From contig CAIVUX010000050.1 of the NCBI GenBank assembly GCA_903909215.1, positions 1-49,919 on the forward strand: a stretch of DNA of 49,919 nt, in the 5' to 3' direction. The number at the start of each line of letters is the position of its first letter. Within the stretch, counting starts at the first letter, position 1. Position numbers and translations under genes: made by a program. Below the pieces are notes generated by a model. The model was not told where the DNA came from. It was given only the letters and a program-made list of their open reading frames with translations, and made no database searches. Origin of the DNA: an uncultured Ferrovum sp. (GTDB taxonomy: Bacteria; Pseudomonadota; Gammaproteobacteria; Burkholderiales; Ferrovaceae). Below are positions 20,298-29,296 of this stretch, piece after piece.

Positions 20298-21497
20298 ATG
20301 AGCAAATACATTCAAGATGCTTATATCGTTTCCGCAACGCGCTTGGCCACTGCCAAGCGCAATGGCCATTACGCCACCACTCGCCCCGATGACCTGCTGG
20401 CCGCCGTCTTACGGGCCGCGCTGGCAGGCCAGCCCACCCTTGATCCGGCGTTGATTGAAGATGTGATTGTGGGTTGCGCTATGCCAGAAGGCGAGCAAGG
20501 ATTAAACGTGGCTCGTATTGGCCTTTTGTTGGCGGGTTTGCCAGACAGCGTGCCTGGCATCACCATTAACCGATTCTGCGCCTCTGGCTTGCAGGCCGTG
20601 GCGGATGCGGCCGCGAAAATACGCTTGGGCGACGCGGATGTGATGATCGCCGCGGGTGTGGAATCCATGAGCGCCATGCCACAAATGATGGGCAATAAGC
20701 CGTCCGTCAATTTGGCCGTCTTTGAACATCAGCAGACCATCGGTATTGCCTATGGCATGGGCCTGACAGCAGAGATCGTGGCGCAACGGTGGAAAGTTTC
20801 TCGCGCCGATCAAGACGCCTTCGCGCTGGCATCCCACCAAAAAGCCGTAGCGGCTGTGACCGCTGGCCATTTTAATGCCGAAATCACGCCATTTTTGCTG
20901 CGCACCCATGTGCCCGATTTGCGCAGTGGTGCGGTGCGGGTGGTGGAATGTCTGGTGAGTCAGGACGAAGGCCCTCGTCCGCAAACCACCTTGGAAACGC
21001 TAGCGAAACTGCGACCCGTTTTCGCCGCGCAGGGTTCGGTTACTGCCGGAAACAGTTCGCAAATGTCCGATGGCGCCGCAGCCGTTGTAGTGGTTTCGGA
21101 AAAAATATTAAAACACTTTAACCTAACGCCCTTGGCGCGTTTTATGGGTTTCGCTGTGACCGGGGTGGCGCCGGAGATTATGGGGGTGGGCCCCATTGCC
21201 GCTATCCCTAAGGCGCTGCAACGCGCGGGCATCACCCAGAATCAGTTGGATTGGATCGAGCTCAATGAAGCTTTTGCCGCCCAGTCGCTGGCGGTGATCC
21301 GCGATTTGCAATTGGACGCAGCAAAAATTAACCCACTGGGGGGCGCCATTGCTCTGGGGCACCCCCTTGGCGCCACAGGTGCCATACGCACCGCAACCTT
21401 GCTGCATGGGCTGAAGCGCACCGGCGGGAAATATGGCCTGGTGAGCATGTGCATCGGGACCGGCATGGGCGCTGCCGGGGTGTTTGAGGTGTTGTGA
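20298..21497 (+). CDS. fadA: Acetyl-CoA C-acyltransferase (3-ketoacyl-CoA thiolase)
   Basis: The thiolase cleaves 3-ketoacyl-CoA to acetyl-CoA and a shortened acyl-CoA, the last step of beta-oxidation. The 399-residue product has the acylated cysteine in NRFCASGLQ (Cys94). The catalytic histidine lies in GGAIALGHPLGATGA and the second cysteine in CIGTGMGAAG. All are intact and the length is normal. It lies 34 bp after the FadN-type gene with AAGGA upstream of the ATG and is the last gene of the unit. The 153 bp that follow, up to ompW, contain no recognisable gene. They hold an imperfect GC-rich inverted repeat around 21593-21611 without a T-run. Confidence 0.95.
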   Translation: MSKYIQDAYIVSATRLATAKRNGHYATTRPDDLLAAVLRAALAGQPTLDPALIEDVIVGCAMPEGEQGLNVARIGLLLAGLPDSVPGITINRFCASGLQAVADAAAKIRLGDADVMIAAGVESMSAMPQMMGNKPSVNLAVFEHQQTIGIAYGMGLTAEIVAQRWKVSRADQDAFALASHQKAVAAVTAGHFNAEITPFLLRTHVPDLRSGAVRVVECLVSQDEGPRPQTTLETLAKLRPVFAAQGSVTAGNSSQMSDGAAAVVVVSEKILKHFNLTPLARFMGFAVTGVAPEIMGVGPIAAIPKALQRAGITQNQLDWIELNEAFAAQSLAVIRDLQLDAAKINPLGGAIALGHPLGATGAIRTATLLHGLKRTGGKYGLVSMCIGTGMGAAGVFEVL

Positions 21498-21650
21498 GAG
21501 GGGTACACCCTAGATCGACAACATGCGTTGGGTCTTGAAATTAAACTGCATTTGGAGGATGCTAAGGGGAGTGAATAGTGGGTGGCCACGCGGCCTCTTG
21601 CGAATCGCGAGAGTCTTGGCTAACCTTAACAATAATCAAGGCAGATAATC

Positions 21651-22368
21651 ATGAACCTTCGAAGAGTGGCTGCTGTTTTACTGGCTGGAGTTTCATTGCT
21701 TTCAGCATCAGCTTGGGCTTTGAAGGCGGGTGATAACACCGTGGCTATTGGCGCCGCTTATGTCAATCCCAATGTCAGTGCCGACGCGTTGAACTACAGT
21801 GGGAATTCTATCTACTCAGTGCCATCAGGCTCTGTGCCGATCACTTCCGCATCGGCCTCCAGTACCACCACAGGCGCACTCATTCTGGGGCATATGTTTA
21901 CGGATAATATCGCCTTGGTGTTAGACGTCGGCTTCCCACCAAAAGTTAATTTATCCATGGCGTTGAACGGAGGCGCTTCCACCGAACTGGCCTCAGTGAA
22001 GCTATGGGCCCCCATGTTGGTGGGCCGCTATTATTTTATGGATGCTAAAGATGCGTTTCGGCCCTACATAGGCGCGGGCGCTGTGTATACCGCCTTTAAC
22101 AGCCTGTCCTTAAATGCCGTTGGGCAGCACTTGGCTCCTGCGGGGGCCGGCATTGATTCGGCTTGGGGTTTGGGTGGCCAGTCTGGGGGCCAACTACGAC
22201 CTCAACAGCAATTATTTTCTCACCGGGTCGCTCAGTTACACCTACACCAAGACCACGCTGCATATCAATACGTTGAATTTGGGTTTACCCGTAACCGTAG
22301 GTTCTGCATCTGCCGATCTAAAACTGGGTAACACCTTGGTCTTTTTTGGTGCAGGTTACCGTTTTTAA
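21651..22368 (+). pseudogene. ompW: OmpW-family outer-membrane protein, frameshifted
   Basis: OmpW proteins are eight-stranded outer-membrane beta-barrels. The first frame starts at 21651 with a signal peptide (ending ASAWA near residue 23). It reads through KAGDNTVAIGAAYVNPN, VLDVGFPPK and YRPYIGAG-like strands (FRPYIGAG) to GIDSAWGLG. From about 22170-22200 the homology continues in the +1 frame (ASLGANYDLNSNYFLTGSLS) and ends in the barrel-closing FFGAGYRF at 22368. The original frame instead runs to a stop at 22331 with no family similarity and lacks a C-terminal aromatic. One extra base in the G-rich stretch TTGGGGTTTGGGTGG would explain this. It may be a real inactivating mutation or a sequencing or assembly error. 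Confidence 0.82.
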
Positions 22369-22393
22369 CCCAAAACCATTCTAGGCGCATGCC

Positions 22394-22816
22394 TTAGGCG
22401 GACAGCGTCCGCCGTAGGGCACGCATCAGCAAACCGAGCCCTGGGATCTTCATGTAAAGCTCCTCGGTGGCGTCCCAGTAGTCTCTGTGGAAGCAGATCT
22501 TGCTCTCCGCGTTCGCTTTAAGATGACTCACACCCCGAATCACATGATCCTGACGCATACCCGGTTGGCGTCCGCGAAAGTGAAATTCCCAGATCAGCAT
22601 GATCTGGTTTTCTTTTTCAAAATGCTCCAGCACTATAAAGCGCGGTGAATCCACTTGTGTAAACATGTGGGTGAAGATGCGTTGAATGGCGGGCAGATTA
22701 CGCACTTCATTGAAGGGGTCTTTAAAGTACGCATCCACACTATAGTGCTGTGAAAACTGCGCAATACTCTGCGGCGTAAGGGCTTCGTAAAATTGAATCA
22801 GTGTGTTTAACATCAT
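22394..22816 (-). CDS. NTF2/SnoaL-like protein of the cyclopropane-lipid cluster
   Basis: This 140-residue protein has the size and pattern of the NTF2-like fold: an N-terminal helix, YFKDPFNEVRN, then LIWEFHFRGR and HRDYWDATEELY strands. Proteins of this kind are common at the end of Cfa/DUF1365/SDR gene clusters. Their reaction is not established, and binding of a small hydrophobic ligand is only a guess. The start ATG at 22816 overlaps the SDR stop by four bases (ATGA), so translation is probably coupled. It is the last gene of the long minus-strand unit that starts at cyoA and is convergent with ompW. Confidence 0.8.
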   Translation of the reverse strand: MMLNTLIQFYEALTPQSIAQFSQHYSVDAYFKDPFNEVRNLPAIQRIFTHMFTQVDSPRFIVLEHFEKENQIMLIWEFHFRGRQPGMRQDHVIRGVSHLKANAESKICFHRDYWDATEELYMKIPGLGLLMRALRRTLSA

Positions 22817-23571
22817 TTACCCCCTCCCAAACGGCGGACCAGATAAAAATACCAGCTGTAGGGCAACCATGAAAAAAGTTTTACCAGCCGCGTGAAGCGT
22901 TTGGGGTAATGAATTTCAAACGATCCGGATTTAAAACCTTGCAAGGTGGCCAAGGCAGCCTCTTCAACGGTTAATAGGGCAGGCATGGTGAAATCATTCT
23001 GTGCTGTAAGACGGGTGGCCACAAAACCTGGGTTGATGATCCACACCCCAATATTTTTAGGCGCTAAGTCGAAATACAGACATTCTGCAAAATTAATTAA
23101 GGCGGCCTTGGCGGGCCCATAGGCCATGGCATTGGGTAGGCCGCGATAACCGGCCATGCTGGAGACAAAGGCGATGCCGCCCCCCGGGGTTAAATCGTTT
23201 AATACCGCAGAGGTCAGTTTTAAAGCACCCATAAAATTAACGTTAAATAAGCGCTCGGCCTGTGCTAGGTTAAAACTCTCAGCATGCATGGGTTGATAGT
23301 CGCCTGCTAAGTAAATAACAATATCAACACCACCCATATTTTTAAGCAATGCAGCGCGCGCACCCAATAGGCTGGCTTCATCTGTGGCGTCGCAGGGTAG
23401 GGTTAAGGCCCCATTAAGGCCCAGGGCATCGAGGCGCTCCCGATGACGACTGGAGAGAGCCAAGCGAGCGCCTAGCGCATGCAATTGCCGCGCCAGGGCC
23501 TCACCAATTCCACTGGAGGCGCCTATCAGCCATACGCGTTTGCCAGACCAATGGGCGATTTTAGGGTTCAT
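22813..23571 (-). CDS. Short-chain dehydrogenase/reductase
   Basis: This is a classical NAD(P)-dependent oxidoreductase of 252 residues. The cofactor motif GASSGIGEA lies near residues 17-25. The catalytic serine lies in FVSSMAGYRG and the YxxxK pair in YGPAKAA. The C-terminus is basic and aromatic (SWLPYSWYFYLVRRLGGGK), which suggests membrane contact and a lipid-like substrate. It overlaps the DUF3833 gene upstream and the NTF2-like gene downstream by ATGA-type junctions. The context of Cfa and FAD amine oxidase suggests a role in modifying membrane fatty acids. The substrate is unknown. Confidence 0.88.
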   Translation of the reverse strand: MNPKIAHWSGKRVWLIGASSGIGEALARQLHALGARLALSSRHRERLDALGLNGALTLPCDATDEASLLGARAALLKNMGGVDIVIYLAGDYQPMHAESFNLAQAERLFNVNFMGALKLTSAVLNDLTPGGGIAFVSSMAGYRGLPNAMAYGPAKAALINFAECLYFDLAPKNIGVWIINPGFVATRLTAQNDFTMPALLTVEEAALATLQGFKSGSFEIHYPKRFTRLVKLFSWLPYSWYFYLVRRLGGGK

Positions 23572-24092
23572 GGTTTTTGAAACATTAAGGTTACTTCGCC
23601 CAGGCTAAACCCCCATTTCTTCATGGTGGAGCGGTTGAACATCACCTTATCATCCATTAAAAACATCCAGTCATCAAAATCAACATTGTAGACTTTGCCG
23701 TCCACAGGAAGGGCCAATACGTAGCGCCAATGCAGCGCGTTCCCTGAAACCTCTCCAATCGCTTCCCCAACTACGTCATCAGCATTCCCCAGAAAACGAC
23801 CATCGGATTGGCGTTTGATTTTCCAGACGCGGCTGGTGGCGGTGCCATCAGACCATTTGAATTGTTCATCAATGGTGCCCATATCTCCTTGCCATACAGC
23901 GTTAATGCTTACGTGGAAACGTTTTACAACTTCTCCAGAGCGCCCTTGAAACATGCCCCAGGCATCCAGGTGTCCGTTGAGGTAATGGGTTATATCAAGC
24001 ACTGGTTTTTCGGCGCTATATTGTTGCACAGCCGGCGTAGAACAACCGGATAGTCCCAGTAATGCAAGCAAGGTGGTGAGCAGGGCTTTCAT
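23568..24092 (-). CDS. DUF3833 family lipoprotein
   Basis: This 174-residue protein starts with a lipoprotein signal (MKALLTTLLALLGLSGC, Cys17 as lipidation site). It has the DUF3833 pattern in the mature part: YLNGHLDAWGMFQGRSGEVV, then DGTATSRVWKI, DDWMFLMDDKVMFNRS and a final WGFSLGEVTLMFQK. It is predicted to be anchored in the envelope. The family is found almost always beside Cfa, DUF1365 and SDR genes, but no activity is established. It overlaps the SDR start by four bases and follows cfa after 21 bp. Confidence 0.88.
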   Translation of the reverse strand: MKALLTTLLALLGLSGCSTPAVQQYSAEKPVLDITHYLNGHLDAWGMFQGRSGEVVKRFHVSINAVWQGDMGTIDEQFKWSDGTATSRVWKIKRQSDGRFLGNADDVVGEAIGEVSGNALHWRYVLALPVDGKVYNVDFDDWMFLMDDKVMFNRSTMKKWGFSLGEVTLMFQKP

Positions 24093-24113
24093 AAAACGAT
24101 CTCCAAAATGGGG

Positions 24114-25298
24114 TTATTGGTGCTTCAGTTCAAATTGCACAACGTCAATGTTTCCCGAACGAAAACCGGCTTCGCAGTAACTTAAATAAAAACGCCATAA
24201 GCGCCTGAATGTGTCATCAAACCCCAGCTTGGCAATGTGCTGCCATTGGCGATCAAAAGCGTCGCGCCATAGAACCAAGGTGCGGGCGTAACACATGCCA
24301 AAGGCCTGTTCGCCCACTATTTTTAGCCCTTGTTGATGTGCGGCCTCACGAAAGGCACTACCGCAAGGCAGCATGCCACCGGGAAAAATATACTGTTGAA
24401 TAAAATCAGTGCCGCGACGATAGTCTGCAAAAAGATCGTCCCGTATGGTGATGGTCTGTATGACGGCCTTACCGGATGGGGGCAGGGCCTGAGCCACGGT
24501 TTTAAAATAACTGGGCCACCAACGCTGGCCCACGGCTTCAAACATTTCGATGGACACCACATGGTCAAACTGCTGACGGTTATCGCGATAATCTTGCAAC
24601 AACAAACGGGCTTGTGGCACCTTGTCTCTGGCCCATGCCAGTTGTGCCGGCGATAGGCTTAACCCGGTTACCTGTAGGCCTTCTCGCGTCGCAACTTCTG
24701 CAAATCCACCCCAGCCGCAACCAATCTCCAGCACAGATTGCCCAGGCAGAGCCTCCAGTTGATGCAATACGCGGCGATACTTAGCCTCTTGCGCCCCTTC
24801 AAGATCATCGTTATTTTCGCTTTCAAAAAGGGCGCCGGAATAGGTCATGCTGGGGTCCAGCCAGAGGCGGTAGAAATCATTGCCCAGATCGTAATGGGCC
24901 ATGATGTTCTTCTTACTGCCCGCACGGCTATTGCCATTTAACCAATGGCGAAGTCGGGCAGTGATGAGATGATGCCAACGGCCGTAGATGGCCTTGCGCA
25001 GGTTTTGACGATTATCGGCCAGCAGTGTTAACAACTGAGCCAAATCAGGCGAATCCCAATCACCGTCTATATACGCTTCCGCCAGGCCAATGTCGCCACG
25101 GGCCAATACCTTTTCGAAGAGTGCGTCCCGTTGCACTTGCATGACGGCGCGGATTGCACCCGTTCCAAATGGGTGGCTGTCCCCATTGGGTAAGCGAAGT
25201 TCCAGTATGCCGCCCTGGAGGTTTTTAAGAAGGGCCATAACCATACGTGCGTCACGCGAGATGGATTGGGTGTTAGGCAAACTTAATGTGCTACTCAC
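24114..25298 (-). CDS. cfa: Cyclopropane-fatty-acyl-phospholipid synthase family methyltransferase
   Basis: Cfa-family enzymes transfer a methyl group from S-adenosylmethionine to the double bond of phospholipid acyl chains, giving cyclopropane or methylated chains. The 394-residue product has the SAM motif VLEIGCGWGG near residues 190-199. It also has HYDLGNDFYRLWLDPSMTYS and QQYIFPGGMLP, all characteristic of the family. The start is a GTG at 25298 with AGGAG nearby, inside the DUF1365 stop region (8-bp overlap). Homologues in this cluster type have in some species been linked to unusual methylated or furan fatty acids, so the product may not be a simple cyclopropane. Confidence 0.93.
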   Translation of the reverse strand: MSSTLSLPNTQSISRDARMVMALLKNLQGGILELRLPNGDSHPFGTGAIRAVMQVQRDALFEKVLARGDIGLAEAYIDGDWDSPDLAQLLTLLADNRQNLRKAIYGRWHHLITARLRHWLNGNSRAGSKKNIMAHYDLGNDFYRLWLDPSMTYSGALFESENNDDLEGAQEAKYRRVLHQLEALPGQSVLEIGCGWGGFAEVATREGLQVTGLSLSPAQLAWARDKVPQARLLLQDYRDNRQQFDHVVSIEMFEAVGQRWWPSYFKTVAQALPPSGKAVIQTITIRDDLFADYRRGTDFIQQYIFPGGMLPCGSAFREAAHQQGLKIVGEQAFGMCYARTLVLWRDAFDRQWQHIAKLGFDDTFRRLWRFYLSYCEAGFRSGNIDVVQFELKHQ

Positions 25299-26064
25299 CG
25301 GGTTTCTCCTGAGTTGATTGCGGGGCAGGGGGGTTCATACCAATAAAACGCACGCGTTTGATGATGAGTTTGACCGCTTGCCAATAGATGCGCGCCATTA
25401 TTCCAATGGTGAGGTAGGGCATGCGAAGAAACGCTGCCAGTAGTGATGCGTTTGACCATGGTTTGTTTTTTCCTGAAATGGCGGTTAACAATAATTCACC
25501 CTGCGCATCGTCGTAATCGATACGCATGAGAGAGTTTTCCGGGCCCATATAAAAACGGAAACGATACCCCCCTTCTATGGTGCAAAAAGGGGATACATGA
25601 AACGCTTTGCTGGCGGCCCACACCTGCCCGTTTTGCATAACTCCACCCTCAGGGTGGTGCAGTAAATAGCTGTGCGTGCCACCGAAGGTATTGTTGACTT
25701 CTGCCAACACCGCAATCAATTCACCCGCACCATTGTGACAAAACCAAAAGCTCACAGGGTTAAACACATACCCCAGCACACGCGGGAAGGTTTGAAGAAT
25801 AATTTCTCCATCTGGGGGCAGGCCTTGTTGGCGCAACAAGGATTGAATCCAGGGCAATAGTGCGGTGCCATCGCGCGGACCATGGTCTTTTTGATAAAAG
25901 CTCAGCAGGTTGAAGCGGTCTATGGAAAAAAACGCGCCGCCCGTGGCGTTTAATTCCTTCAAAGGCAATTGAACATAGAATACGGGGTAGGTAAATGAAT
26001 TGATAACCGGTCGAAGGCGCCGGTGCATGACTTGCCCTACCATTAATTGTGCTGGCATTCCCAT
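25291..26064 (-). CDS. DUF1365 family protein
   Basis: This is a 257-residue protein of the DUF1365 family, recognisable from VMHRRLRPVINSFTYPVFYVQLPL, FPRVLGYVFNPVSFWFCHN and NNTFGGTHSYLL. No enzymatic activity is established. The family is nearly always paired with the FAD amine oxidase and the Cfa homologue, which implies a shared pathway on membrane lipids. It starts four bases after the stop of the amine oxidase gene and overlaps cfa by eight bases. Confidence 0.9.
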   Translation of the reverse strand: MGMPAQLMVGQVMHRRLRPVINSFTYPVFYVQLPLKELNATGGAFFSIDRFNLLSFYQKDHGPRDGTALLPWIQSLLRQQGLPPDGEIILQTFPRVLGYVFNPVSFWFCHNGAGELIAVLAEVNNTFGGTHSYLLHHPEGGVMQNGQVWAASKAFHVSPFCTIEGGYRFRFYMGPENSLMRIDYDDAQGELLLTAISGKNKPWSNASLLAAFLRMPYLTIGIMARIYWQAVKLIIKRVRFIGMNPPAPQSTQEKPGE

Positions 26065-26068
26065 GTGT

Positions 26069-27379
26069 TTAGGCGCTCAGTGGCACATTCTGCGTAACAC
26101 TGCCATCTTCTTGCCAGGGCGCACGAAGGCCCATGCCGTTCACCACGCGCAGCGCGGACTTTAAGCCGTCTTCATGAAAACCGTATGCGGTCCATGCGCC
26201 TGCTAACCATAGACCTCCTTGTCCTTGCCAATGGTCCAGTTGTTTTTGTGCGGCTATGGCGGCGGCATCCAGCACGGGATGCGCATAATGAAATTGAGCC
26301 ATTATTTTATTTTGATCAGGTGCGCGCAGTGGGTTTAAGGTCACCACCACAGGCGCCTTAAAGGGCAATGGTTGCAGACGGTTAATGAGATAAGACACTT
26401 CTACGGGCCGCCCCACCGGTGTGCCCACGCCGGAAAAATAATTCCATGCGGACCATAATTTGTGCCGCCGTGGCAACAGTTGGGCATCGGTATGCAAGAT
26501 GGCGAGATTGGGTTGATAACGAATGGCGGCCAGCGCTGCCCTTTGTTCGTCATTGGCGCTGTCCCCCAGGATGTCCAGCGTCTGGTCGCTGTGGCAGGCC
26601 ATCACTACTTGGTCAAAAACCTCTGTGCCGGCTGCATGCGTGACGCTGAAACCGTGCTCGGTTTTTGCAACCTGGGTGACGGCACATTGAAGCCGCACAT
26701 CAGGCAGACCTGCGGCCATCTTTTTGACGTATTCATGGGCGCCGCCTTTTACTGTACGCCATTTGGGTCGATTAAAAATCTGTAATAGGCCATGGTTTTG
26801 ACAAAAGCGGACGAAGGTGATGAAGGGCATGTTCAAGGTTTCACCCGTCGGGCAAGACCAAATGGCGGCAGCCATGGGCAGCAAGTACCATTCACAAAAT
26901 GATTTTGAATAACGCCTTTTTTCTAAAAAATCTTTTAGGGAATCTTTTTCCTCTGCGTGCGCATTAAGCCCTGTACCGCACTCCTTGTTAAAGCGCAGTA
27001 TGTCGTAGAGCATCACCCAGAAAGCGCGCCGCACCCAGTTGCGCTTTTGCCCAAAAAGTGTAGCCAAATTGCTGCCCGCCCATTCCAAGTGAGGGTCTTC
27101 AAGGCTAACCGATAAAGACATGTCTGTTTCAACGCTATCAACGCCCAAGGTGTTGAACAGGGCGATAAGGTTGGGATAGGTGCGCACGTTGTACACCAAA
27201 AAACCCGTATCCACCGGATGGGTGAGACCTTCCAAATGCACGTCCACGGTATTGGTGTGGCCGCCCAAAGTGGCGCTGGATTCAAACAATGTGATGTGGT
27301 GATGTGGGTTCAGTAGCCAGGCGCTGGCCAGCCCAGAGATGCCCGAACCGATGACGGCAATGCGTTGCCTGTTAGTCAT
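26069..27379 (-). CDS. FAD-dependent amine-oxidase-fold protein of the cfa cluster
   Basis: This is a flavoprotein of 436 residues. The dinucleotide-binding motif VIGSGISGLASAWLL is at residues 9-23, followed by LFESSATLGGHTNTVDV. A C-terminal FAD-contact stretch (LWLAGAWTAYGFHEDGLKSA) is present. Such proteins are annotated as NAD/FAD-binding or amine oxidases. In this cluster they probably act as fatty-acyl desaturases or oxidases after methyl transfer, which is inference. It lies three bases downstream of cyoE and four bases upstream of DUF1365, so it is the junction between respiratory and lipid genes. Confidence 0.9.
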   Translation of the reverse strand: MTNRQRIAVIGSGISGLASAWLLNPHHHITLFESSATLGGHTNTVDVHLEGLTHPVDTGFLVYNVRTYPNLIALFNTLGVDSVETDMSLSVSLEDPHLEWAGSNLATLFGQKRNWVRRAFWVMLYDILRFNKECGTGLNAHAEEKDSLKDFLEKRRYSKSFCEWYLLPMAAAIWSCPTGETLNMPFITFVRFCQNHGLLQIFNRPKWRTVKGGAHEYVKKMAAGLPDVRLQCAVTQVAKTEHGFSVTHAAGTEVFDQVVMACHSDQTLDILGDSANDEQRAALAAIRYQPNLAILHTDAQLLPRRHKLWSAWNYFSGVGTPVGRPVEVSYLINRLQPLPFKAPVVVTLNPLRAPDQNKIMAQFHYAHPVLDAAAIAAQKQLDHWQGQGGLWLAGAWTAYGFHEDGLKSALRVVNGMGLRAPWQEDGSVTQNVPLSA

Positions 27380-27382
27380 AAA

Positions 27383-28330
27383 TCAAATTCCAGTGGGGCC
27401 ATTCAGTGCGGCCTTCGAGGCGCGCCATAGTGAACCGTTAGAATCTGCAGCAACACCCTGAAAGCCCGTTTGCGGAGCCACAAAATCCACTGACATCATA
27501 AAGCTTAGGGCCATGATCATCAGAATTGAGTAAACGAAAGACTTTTTAGCCCAACGCCGATCATCTGCTGAGTTGCGATTTAACCAAGTGGAGCGTATCC
27601 ACGCCGCGCCCAAGCATAACAACACCACCAAGTAACCCCAACCGGTGTTGTGGGTTAAAAACAGCAGCAAGGCGCAACCGGTAAAGGCCGCCACATACAC
27701 AGGCGTTTCGTGCTTCACGCGCGCCACGCCACGTACCAAGGGCAATACTGGAATAGAAGCGCGTGCATAGTCTTGCAAATGCAGAACGGCGATGGCGTAG
27801 GCGTGAGGGAATTGCCACACCACATACATGGCGAACAAAATGGCAGCCGCCACATCCAATTGATTGCTGGCGGCACAGTAACCCGCCAGAGGAGGTACGG
27901 CGCCAGCCAAACTGCCCACCCAAGTGCCATGCTGTGTGCGCTTTAAACCCAAACTATACAGACCGGCGTAAATCACCAAGCCTGCAAAGGCCACCGCCGT
28001 GGCCAAGGGGTTGGTGAACAGAAGCAGCGTTAAAAATCCGCACAATGAAAGCACCGCACCCCACACCAGTGCCTCAAACAGAGTTACACTTTTTAGCACC
28101 AGCGGGCGGTTGCGTGTGCGCTGCATAAGTGCATCAATATCGCGATCAATGCAGTTGTTCAGCACGCAGCCTCCTGCAATCACCAAGGCCAATCCCAGCA
28201 TAACCGCCAGAAAAGTGCTTGCGCTAATATGTCCGCGACTGCCCAGCAAAAAGCCGCCGGCCACAGAAACCAGGTTGCCCATGATGATGCCCGGTTTGGT
28301 TAGGGCCACATAGTGTTTCAAGCGATTCAT
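27383..28330 (-). CDS. cyoE: Protoheme IX farnesyltransferase (heme O synthase)
   Basis: CyoE adds a farnesyl group to heme B to make heme O, the cofactor of the bo3 oxidase encoded beside it. The product has 315 residues and several membrane helices. The prenyltransferase motif is NNCIDRDIDALMQRTRNRPL. I place the start at 28330 (MNRLKHYVALTKPGI), where the ATG overlaps the cyoD stop as TAATG. The longer in-frame ATG at 28384 lies within cyoD and is not conserved. Confidence 0.95.
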   Translation of the reverse strand: MNRLKHYVALTKPGIIMGNLVSVAGGFLLGSRGHISASTFLAVMLGLALVIAGGCVLNNCIDRDIDALMQRTRNRPLVLKSVTLFEALVWGAVLSLCGFLTLLLFTNPLATAVAFAGLVIYAGLYSLGLKRTQHGTWVGSLAGAVPPLAGYCAASNQLDVAAAILFAMYVVWQFPHAYAIAVLHLQDYARASIPVLPLVRGVARVKHETPVYVAAFTGCALLLFLTHNTGWGYLVVLLCLGAAWIRSTWLNRNSADDRRWAKKSFVYSILMIMALSFMMSVDFVAPQTGFQGVAADSNGSLWRASKAALNGPTGI

Positions 28331-28674
28331 TATCTGCCCATGGACATGGGCATCATGCGAACACCTGTGTTGTACATAATCCACAGGGAACCTCCCACCA
28401 AGAAGGCAATAATGATGAGGGTGTACACCAACACCATCACATTCCAGCGTTGTGATGATGAGCGGTCCAGATGCAAGAAATAATGCATTTGCACCACGAT
28501 CTGTACAATGGCGGCAGAAACAATCACCACGGTGGCCTCAAGGGCGTGATAGTTGCCCGACATGACAATGCCAAAGGACAGCAAGGTGAGCGCCAGCGAA
28601 AGAATGAACCCTATAACATAGCCCCGCGGTGAGCCGTGCGAGTCGCCGCTATCTTCCGTTAAATGCGCGCTCAT
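28330..28674 (-). CDS. cyoD: Cytochrome bo3 quinol oxidase subunit IV
   Basis: This small membrane subunit stabilises the CuB site of the oxidase during assembly. The product is about 114 residues with three helices and the conserved VQMHYFLHLDRSSSQRWN stretch. The start at 28674 (MSAHLTEDSGDSHG) follows the cyoC stop by one base. A longer upstream ATG at 28716 lies inside cyoC. Confidence 0.94.
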   Translation of the reverse strand: MSAHLTEDSGDSHGSPRGYVIGFILSLALTLLSFGIVMSGNYHALEATVVIVSAAIVQIVVQMHYFLHLDRSSSQRWNVMVLVYTLIIIAFLVGGSLWIMYNTGVRMMPMSMGR

Positions 28675-28675
28675 A

Positions 28676-29296
28676 TTAAAGAACTCCCATGAGGTAAATA
28701 ATGGTGAATACGCCAATCCAGATAATGTCCAGGAAATGCCAGAACAAGCTTAACCGTTGCAAGCGTGAGGTGACGGCAGGGGTAATGCCTTTAAAGATGA
28801 GCTGACCCATCATGACGGTCATCCAGATCAAACCCACGCTCACATGCAAGCCATGGGTCCCCACCAACCCAAAGAAGGAGGACAGAAACCCACTGCGGTT
28901 AGGGCCATTGCCTTCGCTGATCAGGTGAGCAAACTCATTCACTTCCATACCAATAAAACTTAAACCCAAAGCCGCAGTCACGATGAGCCACAGGACGGCG
29001 GTGGCGCGTTCTCGTCTGTACAAGGACAGCATGGCAAAGCCGTTGGCAAAGCTGGAGAGCAGCAGCGCCATGGTTTCGATGAACACATAGCGCAGGTCAA
29101 ATAACTCTTTACCGGTGGGTCCACCAGCGTAGTTGTGGCGCAACACGGCGTAGGTGGCAAACAGGCAGGCAAAGAGAATGCAATCGGTCATGAGGTAAAC
29201 CCAAAAACCAAATACCGCGTTATCGGCATGCTCCTCAGCGTGGTCCTCGTGGTGAACCAGAGACGCTTCGGGTGCGGATAATATATGTGCAGTCAT
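28676..29296 (-). CDS. cyoC: Cytochrome bo3 quinol oxidase subunit III
   Basis: This is subunit III of the heme-copper quinol oxidase, an integral membrane protein. The 206-residue product has five predicted helices. Family stretches include FGFWVYLMTDCILFACLFATY, and GTHGLHVSVGLIWM near residue 145. It starts at the TAATG junction with the cyoB stop and ends one base before cyoD. Confidence 0.96.
   Translation of the reverse strand: MTAHILSAPEASLVHHEDHAEEHADNAVFGFWVYLMTDCILFACLFATYAVLRHNYAGGPTGKELFDLRYVFIETMALLLSSFANGFAMLSLYRRERATAVLWLIVTAALGLSFIGMEVNEFAHLISEGNGPNRSGFLSSFFGLVGTHGLHVSVGLIWMTVMMGQLIFKGITPAVTSRLQRLSLFWHFLDIIWIGVFTIIYLMGVL

Noticed and set aside
21523-21648. Possible 41-residue gene before ompW
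   Set aside because: There is no ribosome site and the composition is not protein-like.
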